In this document: positions 34,871 to 46,363 of the stretch, in pieces
How the letters are laid out: the number at the start of each line of letters is the position of its first letter
How positions within the stretch are numbered: the first letter of the stretch is position 1
Assembly: GCA_037178855.1 (NCBI GenBank)
Contig: JASJZC010000002.1
Span: 7,266,501-7,330,500 of the forward strand
Origin: Oscheius sp. JU75
Taxonomy: Eukaryota > Nematoda > Chromadorea > Rhabditida > Rhabditidae
Direction: 5' to 3'
Length of the DNA: 64,000 bases
Position numbers and translations under genes: made by a program
The notes under the pieces: generated by a model
The model's input: only the letters and a program-made list of their open reading frames with translations
The model's database searches: none
What the model was told of the DNA's origin: nothing

Positions 34871-37800
34871 ATGGCATCTGCACGTGCTAGTCAGGCCCCG
34901 GTAGCCCGTCACAAGACCATCATTGCGGCATTTGAGCGCCAAACGAAGGGAAAAGTATGTCCGGCGTGCGAAAAAGTCATCCCATTGGGCGTCTACAGAA
35001 GTCACTTCAACACATGCAAGGCGAAAATTGACGAGGATGAGTGCATGGTTCGACATTTCTGAAAAAATTTTCACATTTCGGTATCCAGATTACAAAAATC
35101 GTCACTGCTGAGGAAAAAATCGGTCCCCCGATCGTCTTGGACGATGATCAGACGGTAAATGTCGGTGCCTCGACGTCTACTGTTCAAGTCGGTCAGAGAA
35201 GGAGACGGTCTACTCGAATTGCTATTGTAAGAGGACTAATTTGGGAAAGTTGATGCTTTGGCAGAGCTATGACGAGGAACGAGATGAAAAGCCGGTGATC
35301 ACGAAGAGAATGCGAATGAGGATGACGATGCAGATGAAGGAAGAAGTTGAGCAAATGGAGACGGAAAAGGAGCCTGTAAGGACGAGGGAGGACATGATTC
35401 TTCAGGTATGTTGCGCTAAGCTTCATTTTGTGGTCGAAAATGTAAGTACCTCGACGAAACTTTTGCTCTCATGGCTCAGTCGGTTGGCGCTCCAACTACA
35501 AAGCAAAATAGGATGGGTTCGGATCTTACTCATCTCTACTATCTGAAGCGCGATGGTTTCTGTGGAGGACTCTTTGTTTGTCCGTGGCCATGAAACAAGC
35601 GAGCCAGTTATTTTGTCCAGAAGTTTTGTTGTTCGGAAACAGTTATTGCTTAAATTGGATGGCAAATCGATTATGGGTGCGCTCTAGAACTTGGCTTTTT
35701 CATAGTGAAGCCATTGGGAATCTTCTGTTACTACGAAGCCGCGCAGCCGCCAATGTGAACAGATGGCAAAAGGACGGCTGGTTGAATTCGAAAGGGGATC
35801 CAACTGTAACAAAAAAAACTCACTCCTTGAGCTCGGTGTAGGTAGAGAAAATGTGAATGAGGCTGGAGCAATCGGTAGGGCGATAGTGTCTGTTGCTCTC
35901 TGGATTTTGCCAGTTCGGGCCGCGCTAATCATGGGGACTGCGTTCCAGTGAGCGAGACTTCACACAGATGAACGGACATGATAGCTTTTCAAAAAAATTG
36001 ATGCTGGGCAAGATCGAAACGATTTGACCTGTACATGTTGCTAAATTTCCTGTTTTTAGTTGACATTTGGATTAAATCGCTACGAGCTTCTTATAATCCA
36101 TTAATTTGCAGGAATCTGGTACAATTGAAGACGAAGAACCGCCGGCTATTCCCAAAGAAGAGCCAGAAGCTGTTCCTGAGGTTACAGAAGCTGAGCCAGA
36201 CGAGCCCATGGTCCACTTTCACATTTCCAATTATCTAAACCTCTTTTTCAGTCCATAGAAGAAGAAAATCCACCCGATGATAACACCAAACTGACAGAAA
36301 CGGCTCAGGACAATCAGCAGAATGTCACCCACGTATTTCTCATAAAAATCCGTTAAAACGCCGAATTTAGAGCGGCAATCTGTACGAGATGATCATGAAC
36401 ATGGATGATACGAAACTGTCCTCGAGATCGGAAGAAGCCGCTGCACCTGCGGCTGTGGTTGTGGCGGTTGAGGTGAAGAAGACGGCTGTGGCCAAGGATG
36501 AAAAAGAGGAAGAAGAAGTAGACAGATCCGAGAGTCAAGCTGGCGTCCTCCAGCAAAAGTACTTTGTCTCACTTGTCGAGAAAATGATCAAGAAGGTTTG
36601 TTTAGAGGTTCATCGAGAAAAGTTGGACTTGTTGAGATGGTACGGAAGCGGAATTTGCCAGGCTATCTAGAAAGTGCAGAGCAGATTTTGTAGCTGAAAG
36701 TGACTGGAAATACTCACCAAATGTCGATAAAATACGGGACACTCACAGAAAGAACTGACAGTTGCGGAGCCTATACTTGAAAAAAATTAGACCTGTTCAC
36801 GATTCGGCTCAGGGGCTCTTTTCCGGGATAGTACAAAAAGAGGACTTGTTCAACTACCTAGATGGTACGGGCGGGACTAGGTTATTATTTGGCCCGAAAG
36901 ATATGTCGATTCATTGCCAACTCAACTAGACCAACCCCCAAACTGATATACCGATAGAGAAAGCGACTAACTTCCCTTTTTTCTGGTTATTCACTCCCCT
37001 GGCTCCCTCTACGGTCCCAGTTTCTGGAAGGACGACTACAGCATCTTCAAGAGCTTCGAGGCTCTCCCGTCCTCCGACAAACAGCTCCTAATGCGTCTCT
37101 TCCTCCGTCGAGCCAAATGGTTTACCTTCATTCAGCTCAAGGAACGCTACTCGGAATACACTGCGATCAAGAGCATTCTCCACAATCTCGTCCAAAAGGG
37201 ACTTCTTGAAGGTAGTTTTTGGTTTTTCTCATTGTAGGCACTGAAAAGGTTTTGAACCAAATACTAACCAGCTCCAATGCTGTCCGACCTGCCAGATTAG
37301 ACGCGATCACGACAGAAGAACTCTAGCCTATACAGTTTTCCTTCAAAATTTTAGCTTTAAAGTTGGTGTATTGCTAACCGTCGTCACTTCGAATCAAACA
37401 ACCCTGGTTTGATCTCCGTGGATGACAAGCTTTTTCCACATGGTTATTTTACGAAAAAAAAAATACACGGGAATTGTTCTATTGATGAGAAATTGATAGG
37501 ATCACAAAAAATATTAGCCCCAAAAAAGCCAACTCTTCAAAAATTCAACTTTAGGAGGAGCCAAATGCATTACGTTTGACGAAATCTGCGCCAGTGTAGA
37601 TCTCGCAACACTGAGGAAAGTCGCGAAGACCTACCAGAGAGACATCACGCTGCCGAAACCGCAGCTGATCGAGGCCCTGAAGAAATTTGCCGCCAGCCAA
37701 TGTGATCTCTTCGGCAGGGCTCGAGGACATGAGCAGGGAATCGTCAAAATGCTGCTGAAGGAATGTGGAGACTGCTTTAGGGTGGCGGAGAGAATGAAGA

Positions 37801-40750
37801 TTGCCTTCAAGGCCCTCTTCACCTTGTTTTCGCCAACGGAAATGAACTCGTCTCTCGTGATTGATGATCCGAAGAAGAATCTGGAGTCGCAGCTCTTGTG
37901 AGTTCCTTTTCAAATTGGCGCAGTGGCAACGTGCTCGCTTCTTATTGGTGCGACCCGGTTTCGTACCCGCGCCGCCTTTTCTGCTCAAAATGGATCCCCG
38001 ATTTTAATTAAGAACTCATCCACCTCATTTTCCAGGTACACCCTGCTCACGCACGAGAACCAGACCACCAAATTTGTCGCTCCTGCCGACTGCTCCAGCC
38101 TTATTTACATTTTCTATACCTACACCGAGCTTAAGAAGTGAGTTTTCTATCTAGTTATACCTTTTCGAATTCAGCGAGTGAAATTCGGAGCGCGGGAAGT
38201 GAAAAGGAATGACTCTGGCTCGTCTGTTTCCAACAGGGATGAGCGATTATTTGTAGTTGGTAGTTTGATGCAAAAATAATATTCTCATACTTTTGCAGTT
38301 GCGTTTGAGGTCCGTGCGTTAGGAAAAATAGTCCGATCACTATATTTGCTCATGGTACGAGTTACGCAGAGCAAATGTTGTGCAGAGTTTTTTTCGAGGA
38401 ACTTATAAGAGAAATGCGGCTGTAAACACATTTTTTGTCATTATTATGAAAAAATAGCACAAAATTTCAGGTACATCGAGGCGAAGGAGCTTGAAATCCA
38501 GATCATCTTTGAGCTCTTCACGAACAAGCTCGAGGTCATTGAGGATAGGGAGAAGGAAGTTCGAACGCTGCTTTATAAACAGTAACTCTTCCTAAATGCT
38601 TAATTACCATAAGTTTTAGAATATCTAATGATGAGGACCTCCCCCCAAGTGTCAAACGCTTCACCTCGAAGCATGTCCTCATCCGTGTCCTTAGTCACCT
38701 TGCCACGGCCTATGAGAAGAAGAAAATGCATTCCTATGCCGTAAATTTGCACAGATTGCTCCTCGAGGATCGTAGTAAGCTATTTTTTAAAATTCCCGCC
38801 TAAAGAAGCACTTGAGATATGCAAGGATACTGTAGCGATAGTCGCGGAGAGTGGTGGACGAGGCTCGCGCTCAATCTGGAATTTCATCTCAAGGAGCCCG
38901 AAGAAGCTCTGAAAGCTCTGGAAGACGGGATGGCGGACAAGTGTGTGCTGGAAAGAGATCTGGTGGTGCTGCAGGACAGAGCTTTAAAGTTGAGCAAGGG
39001 ACAGTTCGCTGTAAGGATTCAGGTGGAGGAACCGGATGAGGTAAGTGGGAGGGAGATAGACAGAAATAGGGAGAGAGACGGGAAAGGGCAGTGACAGTGG
39101 TAGGGAGAGAGATAGAAGGGTTAATAATAGAGATAGACAGATAGAGACAGAGAAGCATAGACAGAAAAAAAAAACAGTATCAGAGGCAGAAAGAGAGACA
39201 TCGTTTCATTTTCAGAAAACAATCTCAGCCGAAGTGATCCGCAAGAATCTCGGAGGCGCCCGTCAAAACCGTTTCATCCGCAAGCGCCCGGACGGTACCG
39301 TAGTCCAATGCTCCGTCGAGGAAATTGCCCGCCGTCACTACCTCGAAAAGGAGAATTTCACTTATGGTGTCCATAGCGAGGGAGCCATCTGGCACACAGT
39401 CTACGGTCTTTTCTTCTTCGACATCATTTTCGATCACAGCCAGGAAGGTGTCTGGTTCAGTCACATTCAGGTATTTTTTGCTCAAATTATTCCTCAAATT
39501 TATGCAATCGGTCCAAAATACCTACTAGACGGTAGTAAAACCCAAAAAAAATCAAATCAGGGCTTTACGAAATGTAACTCACAGAAAAGCGTAGGCGGGG
39601 ATTTGATCCAAATACATGCCGAGCCCAGCATTGTCTGAAGTGCCAGATCGGACGGGATCGCAGCATATGGTCTATTTCCAACGAAGAGCGGCATGTTTTA
39701 GCCTGTTTGCCGGAGTTTTTGAAAAAGTTGATTTGCTCGCTCCTGCACAAAGTTATACATTTTTGCATTAGTGGTGGTGAAGTGCTCGCTTGGGGAGAAG
39801 TAGATCGAGGGTTCGAGTCCCCGAAATGGGAAAGTATGTTGTTTTGATTAAAAAAGACATTTTCAGACCCACCCAGTCGATTTGAACTATCCGGAATTCT
39901 ATACGAGGCGCAAAAGTGCCTTCCAGGACCGTCTCGAATGGCTGATGAATGCTCCGGAGGACGGGCTAAAGTCCAAAATTGATGAGAGCTGGAAGATGCG
40001 CGATGTTGCTAATACGGAAATTGATTGGAATCTCTTCTACGATCCGGACGAATGCCTCGAGTTCTGTCTTAGCTGCCCTAGAAAAGTCCTCTGTGCCGTT
40101 TTTCAGCGCCTGATGAAAGACTACAGGAATGCTAGGAGCGGATTTCCCGATCTGACCCTGTGGAATCCGCTGACGAGGACTGTTGTGGTAGGTTTCTTTG
40201 TCATAGATTGAGCTGAAGACATGGTATCTTTCGGGGACGTAACAAAATCTAAGCGTTTGTGATTGAACTGCCGTTTTGTAAGTCTGTAGTTCCGAACAAT
40301 TTTGGGTCACGCCAAACCACAGCCAGTCAAGAAATATAGAGAATTAAACTGATTGACAGATACTGGTTGACAGTAACAGTGTAAGAACTGGACAGTTGTT
40401 AGATTGCTGGGAGAAAATTGACGGAAAGACGGAATGGTCAGGTACAGTAACAGAGACCGTTAGATAGTTGCAGCATGCGAGCTTGACAGCCTGTGTAACT
40501 GACAGATGATAGCAGGTAGACAGTACAGTTTGAGCAAGCGACAGAGTGACTAGACACTGGCAAGGCAAAATTTCATTATACTCCTCCTCCTCCCTCCCCA
40601 ATTAATCTGTTAAATTTCCAGGTTTCCGAGGTCAAGGGCCCTGGTGATCGTCTGAGTTCCAAGCAGCGCCTCTGGCTTCAATTCTTCACGAAATGGGGTC
40701 TCCGAGCCGAAGTCTGCTACGTCAAAGCCGATCGAATCCTCAACATCTAA
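34871..40750 (+). CDS. fan-1: FAN1 structure-specific nuclease (Fanconi-associated nuclease 1)
   Basis: The N-terminal exon holds a UBZ-type zinc finger (CPACEKVIPLGVYRSHFNTC; C-C-H-C), which binds ubiquitin at damaged DNA. Acidic linker exons follow (EEPPAIPKEEPEAVPEVTEA). The SAP/TPR parts include YSIFKSFEALPSSDKQLLMR, WFTFIQLKERYSEYTAIKSI and TYQRDITLPKPQLIEALKKF. The C-terminal VRR-NUC domain has RNARSGFPDLTLWNPLTRTV and VSEVKGPGDRLSSKQRLWLQ, giving the PD...EVK catalytic core, then FFTKWGLRAEVCYV. It ends ADRILNI with TAA at 40748-40750. FAN1 cuts 5' flaps and unhooks interstrand crosslinks in the nucleus. Several introns are long (for example 37.2-37.55 kb, 38.15-38.47 kb, 39.48-39.87 kb) and contain tRNA-derived segments. 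The start follows a TATTTCCAG acceptor. Confidence 0.93.
35471..35531 (+). repeat. tRNA-derived element in a fan-1 intron
   Basis: ATGGCTCAGTCGGTTGGCGC matches an A-box and ATGGGTTCGGATCTTACT a degenerate B-box about 30 bases later. No convincing acceptor stem, so it is a pseudogene or SINE-like piece. Confidence 0.5.
37914..37976 (+). repeat. tRNA-derived element in a fan-1 intron
   Basis: TTGGCGCAGTGGCAACGTGC (A-box-like) is followed by GACCCGGTTTCGTACCC (B-box-like) at tRNA spacing. It lies in the intron before the YTLLTHENQ exon. Confidence 0.55.
39768..39831 (+). repeat. tRNA-derived element in a fan-1 intron
   Basis: TTAGTGGTGGTGAAGTGCTC (A-box-like) then GAGGGTTCGAGTCCCC, a near-perfect B-box and T-arm. 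The acceptor stem does not close. Confidence 0.55.
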
Positions 40751-41082
40751 TTTCACTTTTGTTGTGCATATCATTCAATAATCCGGTACTAATCCAATTG
40801 CGGGTAGTTTGTTAATAAATTTTCTTTTCCTTCGGTCATTTTATGACATTCCAGAGGTCTATTGTTATGACATAGGAACCGGATAAAGTTTCTTATCGCT
40901 GACCTTGACGGAGCTGGCTCCCAGAGTGTATTGTCGCGCGGGTTGCAAAGAGACTGCCTGGCAAAGCGCCAAATGGCAGGAAGAGACTGGAACCTGTTTA
41001 TTGCCACAGGAAGCGAGGAAAGTTTAAAAAAACTGATTCTTGACTCTGAACGGTCCAAACATGTTTCCTGAGGCTTCATTCA

Positions 41083-41143
41083 AAGATCCGGAGATCGAAC
41101 CTGGCAGCTTCAGTTCTGCAGTCAGAGGGCTAACAAGCCATGT
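41083..41143 (-). repeat. tRNA-derived element
   Basis: On the minus strand, ATGGCTTGTTAGCCCTCTGA (A-box region) is followed by CCAGGTTCGATCTCCGG, a good B-box and T-arm. Spacing fits a tRNA-like unit. Confidence 0.5.
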
Positions 41144-41360
41144 TGCAAAGCTTGCTCCAAATTTCTCAGATGTACCTAACTTTAGAGATTCGCTAAAACA
41201 CGGAAAGGTTGCCTAAGTGAGACTTCAAAAGATCAAAAAGAGCCTCAGTGTGTGCTGTTCTTCCGCCTCGAGGCTGAGGTCAACCCGATGCTGACTTGCT
41301 CACCAAGAGGCGGTGGATCACATGCCGTCCACTTTCAGGACCCCTGCACAGTTCATCATT

Positions 41361-41431
41361 GGCAGTGGAATTGAACCTTTGACCTCGCGCTCTCGGAATG
41401 GAAAGCGACTTAGCCACTGAGCCATTTGCAT
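41361..41431 (-). repeat. tRNA-derived element
   Basis: On the minus strand, AATGGCTCAGTGGCTAAGTC (A-box) and, after about 30 bases, CAAAGGTTCAATTCCACTGC (B-box). The variable region is long, as in Ser/Leu-type tRNAs. No intact cloverleaf was established. Confidence 0.55.
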
Positions 41432-41510
41432 GAGTCGCGGCCGGTAATTGAGGCTAGATGAGTATCGGCGTCTTGGCTTCAATTCGTTTTCTGCGTGGTA
41501 TATTTATTGT

Positions 41511-41790
41511 TCAGTAATAATAGTAGTAGTAATATTGATCCTGTTCAGTTTTTGGGTGCTTCTTCGGGATAAACTTCTTCTGGGCTCGTCTCTTCGTATC
41601 ACAGCACTGAACATCGCCATTCTTGTCAGTGCAGCATTTCAGGGGAAAAGACACGGTCAGATCTGAAACCGATATTCGGATCGAATCTGAATGGCTCGCC
41701 CTTGACACAGCTGGACAGGGAACAGTCTTCTGAGTTGACAGAGACACAGAATGGGAGAAGAAGTAGGAGAAGAATGATAGATAAGTACAT
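41511..41790 (-). CDS. Small secreted Cys-rich protein
   Basis: The start gives a signal peptide (MYLSIILLLLLPFCVSVNSE) followed by DCSLSSC. A splice of about 46 bases (GTGTCAAG...GGTTTCAG) switches to the frame VSFPLKCCTDKNGDVQCCDT, KRRAQKKFIPKKHPKTE, and a Tyr run ending in TGA at 41511-41513. Without the splice the protein would stop earlier (ending VFSPEMLH). The CC...CC pattern and basic tail support the spliced form. Roughly 75-80 residues. The family is not recognised; a secreted peptide or defence role would be guesswork. Confidence 0.6.
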
Positions 41791-42242
41791 GTCCTGGAAA
41801 TTGACAGTGCCAATAAGAAACACTAAGTCAAAGAGAGACAGTGACAGTGACGGCGAGAGAGACAGTAGGTGACTGACAGCACAGTATCAGTTGTTGACCT
41901 CTTTTATACCCTCTCCCATTTCTGGACTAGTCAACACTGTTCCTCAAATATTGTGACCGGATCCCTATGGAATTCTTGACAACGCGACAAGGAAAGAATA
42001 GTTTTTATTATGTTTAGTTTGTTTGTATGCTTCGGGGGAGGAATAATATGCGATATTGTAGTGAAATACTCTTGTGGCAGGCTGAGAAGGCACACCCGGA
42101 GGCTCGTGAATGGAAGAAAAAAGGCAAGACGGAAGTGGGATCACAGTTGGGGCAAGGCGGTAGACAGAGAAACCCAGTTGTATAGAAAATCTACTAAAGG
42201 AAAGCAACTCTTGAGATATGTTCTGTTGAGTATGAGAGGGTG
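41791..42242. other. Intergenic region without supported gene
   Basis: It contains GAGAGACAGTGACAG-type repeats near 41.83-41.88 kb, immediately upstream of the small Cys-rich gene. No coding exon was seen. Confidence 0.55.
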
Positions 42243-42335
42243 TTAGACTTCAATTTTGACGGCGGAAGTGTCCAGCTCGGTGGTTGTGTCCGCAGGTTCG
42301 TCTTTCACCTCGGTTTCGGGCTGAAAACCAGATGA

Positions 42336-42388
<53 letters not shown>

Positions 42389-43601
42389 GCTCACCTGCCA
42401 TCCACGGCTCTTTGCCTTGACATAGTCGGGGAAACAAGCATGGAGCATTGTGTTCCATTCGGCCCTCATGTCGTCGGTGGTAATGTCCAGGGCGTCGTCA
42501 TTGCGATGTCCGCTCTGTCTCGCATGACTGACCACATTGCTCTTAATCCCGATGAAGTCACAGTCGAAGCACTGGTAGGGCTTGCTGTCCGAATGGATCA
42601 TAATAACGTGGCGGAGGAGGTTCCAACGGGAGCCGGTCGAGTTGAGAGTGGTTGGCTTGCCACAGAGCTGAAATTGGATTGGTCCCATCGGTTCCAGACA
42701 CTTTCTTACAGCGCACTTGTAGGTGGCCTTGCAGTGCACGCGACCGTAGTTTTTGCCACGACCGAACCGGCTCTCCTCCAGCTCGTTGTTCGTCATCCAT
42801 CTGTGCTTTTTTCGCTCCGGCGCCTCGCCGTCCGATTGACGTTTTCTGGCTGGTGTCGAGCCATTTTCCTCCACGACTGTGTTGTTGAACTGAAAATACT
42901 TGTTTTGCAAGAAGCAATATGTTTCACGGTCATGTTTCTTCAATAATTTTTTTAAACGAAAAAGACATTTTCTCTACGGAAGAGTCTAACCTGGACCGTG
43001 TGCACTGCAGTCTAACCTCTTAGCCACTGCGCTACCAGGGACATCGCGACGAAAGTCAAGGCTGTACTCAGCCCCGACTTTGTCCGACATTTGTCTACCT
43101 TGGATCAAAGTAAAAACACACCCCAAAAAGCTGTGACAGATTGGAGAGTTGGGATAGGGAAGCACGGATAGAATCGTCAGAAGGTCCTAGCCCAAAGTCT
43201 ACAGAATCAGAAGAGTCAGTCTTCTCTCCATCATGAGACCCCTCGTGTTCCTCCTCGACAGCCGTCTGTCCCAGAATAATCTTCTGGACATCGATGATGC
43301 TCTGCTGCTCCTTGGCAGCATCCTGCCTAGCCTTGGTCTCAAGCATTCTGGCCAAATGAGTGTGAGCATCTGCTAGAGTAACCGGAGGCTGGACTGGTCT
43401 CTGAAAAAGCTATATTTAGATTTTTATTAGTGCAACTATAAGAGGCGTTCGCGCGTTCTTCCGACTCTTTTCGGTTGACCACCTCCCGCATTTGCATATC
43501 GCCCTATGGCGCTGACTGGCAGCATGGTCGGCGTCCATATGATTCCTCACCTCTCGGTTGAGGGGAAGAAGTTCGTTCGCCCTCATACTACGTGTGGGCA
43601 T
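42243..43601 (-). CDS. Zinc-finger protein (paired C2H2-like fingers, CFP motif)
   Basis: Three or more exons. The first reads MPTRSMRANELLPLNRE (phase 0). The second begins RPVQPPVTLADAHTHLARML, is acidic, and carries SIRASLSQLSNLSQLFG. The third starts FNNTVVEENGSTPARKRQSD and holds a finger-like CAVRKCLEPMGPIQFQLCGK...WNLLRHVIMIH and a second YQCFDCDFIGIKSNVVSHAR...SGH. Then comes MRAEWNTMLHACFPDYVKAK. The tail PETEVKDEPADTTTELDTSA ends with TAA at 42243-42245. The finger pair plus W...CFP block recurs in the gene at 62.8-63.9 kb, so the two are related. Likely a nuclear DNA- or chromatin-binding protein. The first exon overlaps, on the opposite strand, a candidate first exon of the coiled-coil gene; only one of the two may be real. 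Confidence 0.72.
42338..42385. repeat. (CT)n microsatellite
   Basis: About 23 uninterrupted CT units lie in the last intron of the zinc-finger gene, close to the donor of the finger exon (42.39 kb). Confidence 0.95.
42984..43043 (-). repeat. tRNA-derived element in the zinc-finger gene intron
   Basis: On the minus strand, CCCTGGTAGCGCAGTGGCTA (A-box-like) then CACGGTCCAGGTTAGAC (degenerate B-box). Same kind of segment as in fan-1 and suf-1 introns. Confidence 0.5.
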
Positions 43602-43682
43602 CGTCAGGAGGACCAGGTTGGTCACTATCTCTCTGTCCTTCTGTCTCTCTGTCTCTTTCATTTCACCAGTCTAGGAAGACGC

Positions 43683-45609
43683 TTCCGACGCCGGCACATA
43701 CGTAATCGACGACAAGACAGAGAGACAGACAAGAGTCAAGCTCGAGAGTCTGGAGCGTCGACTGCGAGCCAATGAGAAGGCTAGAAAGGATTTGGAAGAA
43801 GAGCTGGAACAGTGGAAGGCAAGAGCCCTGGTGAGGATGACTGAGTTCTCTAATAGACAACCGTTTAGAAATCCGAGAAGGCTCTTCCTGATTTGACTAC
43901 CAAACTGTCTGAACTGACCAAGGAATTGGGAGAAAGGAAGGAGGCTGCTCTGGAAAGTCAATCGAGAGCTCGCGTACAGGAAGAGTCAAGTTTTCGGAAT
44001 CAAGAGCTGGCTGATAATGCTCAGAAGAAGCTGGAAGAAATGAGCTGTCACATAGCGAGTCTCCTAGTTGAGGACGAACAAGAGCTCGAACTGGTCAAGC
44101 ACCGTCCCGAGGACGTATTCGAGAAAGTCAAAGAGTTCCTCATCAAGATGCGCTCGGCAGAGGAAGAAAATAAGCTGCTTATGGAGAATTTGAAGAAGGC
44201 AGAGGAGAGACTCCAAAAGTCTAGAGAACAACTGGAAAGAATGAGTGCAGAGATGCAGCAGTTGAAGAAGATGGATGTTGAGAGACGGGACGAACAGCTA
44301 CAGGTACAGTCACTGTCTCTTTGTCTTTCTGTCTCATACTGTCTTTTTCAGGAGATCCACTTGAGCTACGAGACCTCAGAAGATCTCAAGCAGAACATCA
44401 ACCGAATGGAGGCCAGTGCCAGTCAATCCCAGCTCGAACTTGGTAAAGAGATATTTCCAGTCCCTACGAGATTTATGTCTTCAGAACTGGTCAGAGCTGA
44501 GATCCGGTGTGTCAAGTCAAGAAACCATGAATTGGAACAATCGTCTAAGAATCTTACAGTACTGATGAGATCAGCTGACAGTGAGAGGAAGGCCTTTCTC
44601 GAGACTTTGTCAACTGTCTTGGGACAAGATGACATGGATGAGAATGGAATCAAGAAGTCTGTGAGAGCATTAATGAGTCATCTCGAAGCGATGAAGACGG
44701 AGAAGTTGGAGCAGGAGAAAGAGACAAAGTTGAAGGAGGCAGGCCTCTTGAATCAGGCAAAGCAACTGAGGAATGCGTTGTTCAGAGCCAGGTACCATTG
44801 GTTAGAGGGACAGAAAGACAATTGACTTCCGAGAGTTGACAGAAGACACTTAATTTTCAGAACGGCTGAAACTGAGTCTTCTGTCATCACGGAAAAGCTA
44901 CAGGCTGCTGAACAAGAAATCATGGCAACTGAGCTAGAACTGAAGGCTCTACAGAAACGTGTTGATGAGCTCGAATCTGTGATTGAACAGCTTGGAGAAA
45001 TGTTGGACATACAGGGAGAGAGTCAGTTAGCTGCTCTGATCAGGAGAGTAGCTGGGCTGGTCCAGCTAGAAGTGACTTATGCTGGAATTTTTGGGGAGAA
45101 GACTACAGTAAGAGATCTTTCAAAACCAAAAGAAGATTCTAGAATAACCTCCTAAATTTCCCGGACATTCGACAGATTGAAATGCTGAGAAAGAGACTAA
45201 AAGCGGCTGAGTCACAAGGGGTCTTGGGAGTCAGGAAGACTACAGACATTTTGGATAAACAGCTTTTGACCAAGATGACTTTGGATACATTGAAGGCAGC
45301 TGATTCTCAGAAAACTGTTCTCAAGGTACTGTCCCTCTCTGTCTCGTTGTCTCTCTGACTATCTGTCTCTTAGTCTCTGTGTCTCTTTTCCTTTGTCTCT
45401 ATCGTTACGCTAGCTTTCAGTATAAACTGAGCGAGCAAGAGAAGAAGATCCGAAACCTAGAGCGAGAGAAAAGAGAAAGTCAGAAGCTGAAGGATATCGT
45501 GTCCAAGTGGGGAAAGAAGGAAGCTGCTGTTAGTTCCAGACTGACAGAGACAGCGACAGCGACAGGCCTTCAGTCAAAGAGTCGCCCACCCAAACCATCC
45601 GATCACTAA
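43683..45609 (+). CDS. Long coiled-coil protein, possible centrosome/cytoskeleton link
   Basis: The first clear exon reads EDASDAGTYVIDDKTERQTR then LESLERRLRANEKARKDLEE. After a 39-base intron a long exon gives KLSELTKELGERKEAALESQ and LMENLKKAEERLQKSREQLE. Further exons read EIHLSYETSEDLKQNINRME, SVITEKLQAAEQEIMATELE, IEMLRKRLKAAESQGVLGVR and LSEQEKKIRNLEREKRESQK, ending SRPPKPSDH with TAA at 45607-45609. Nearly the whole protein is heptad coiled coil. The SDAGTYxI motif at the start resembles one in CEP170-type proteins, which is only suggestive. The true start is unresolved: an exon ending at a GACCAG donor near 43615 (VHMIPHLSVEGKKFV) would fit but overlaps the opposite gene. Several introns carry CTCTGT runs. 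Confidence 0.72.
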
Positions 45610-46363
45610 ACTCACATTCAGAAGTCCATTAGGGAAGCCATTGGTTCCATTGGTCTGAGGTTCCTGAGGTGAGGACTTCTTCGTCAAACTTGAGACTATG
45701 TCATTTATCGACTTCTATAAACCCACTTTGTACTATTAATGAACCTGTCAAACCTTTTGTCTTCCATTGGTCGAAGGGGCTGGAGATGGTGTTGGTGCTG
45801 GAGTAACAGCACTCGAAGGAGGCGGTGAGCTCGAAGACGGAGTGCCTTTGCCCTTCAGGGAAGGATGGTCGTAGAGATCGCTGACTACTGTGAATTTGTC
45901 AAAGCCGTGAGTTATCTAAAGGGAGAGGGTATGGGAAGCTTGGATAGAGGACATTGAGGACGAGGACGAGGACAAGTGGACAGACGACAAGCATTGACAT
46001 GGACCTGAAGAACTCTATCAGTTAGGGTTATCACTGTTTCTCAGTAGATTAAACCCGTACCATCTCAAAAGCAACTTCAGGTCACTTCAACTGAACAGAC
46101 AGTCAGTTTCCATCGGAATGGCAGCCAAATGTTTTTGGGCTGGAACCCGAAAACAGTCGAGCCGACGAAGACATGACCTTGACTCGAAACGAGAACTGAT
46201 AGCCTCTGCTCACCGAAGAAAACTGGACAAACAGGCAATAACATCAACAAGCACAGAGCTCGGAGATCAACAAAGAGAGACAGTGACTTACCAGATATTG
46301 AACCAGAGTCATGGTGGCTGTCGTCGTTGTCACCTCGACCACCACATATTTGGATTGGATCAT
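45580..46363 (-). CDS. Membrane protein with Ser/Pro-rich tail, exon structure partly resolved
   Basis: A likely first exon (46292-46363) follows a TTTTCAG and reads MIQSKYVVVEVTTTTATMTL plus VQYL before a GTAAGT donor. An exon ending at 46222 continues FSSVSRGYQFSFRVKVMSSS. A hydrophobic exon near 45.95-46.01 kb reads MSMLVVCPLVLVLVLNVLYP. The exon 45754-45915 gives ITHGFDKFTVVSDLYDHPSL, then GTPSSSSPPPSSAV and a Thr/Pro run. A last exon has SSPQEPQTNGTNGFPNGLLN, followed by either a GTGAGT donor or a stop that would overlap the end of the coiled-coil gene. The joins between the middle exons are not settled. One membrane helix with a low-complexity cytoplasmic tail is the best reading. The family is not recognised. 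Confidence 0.4.

Larger units (their letters stand above)
40751..41510. other. Intergenic region with two tRNA-like segments
   Basis: No gene is supported. Two tRNA-derived segments lie on the minus strand (listed separately). Confidence 0.6.

Noticed and set aside
39768-39831. Intact tRNA gene
   Set aside because: A- and B-box-like sequences are present but the acceptor and anticodon stems do not pair convincingly.
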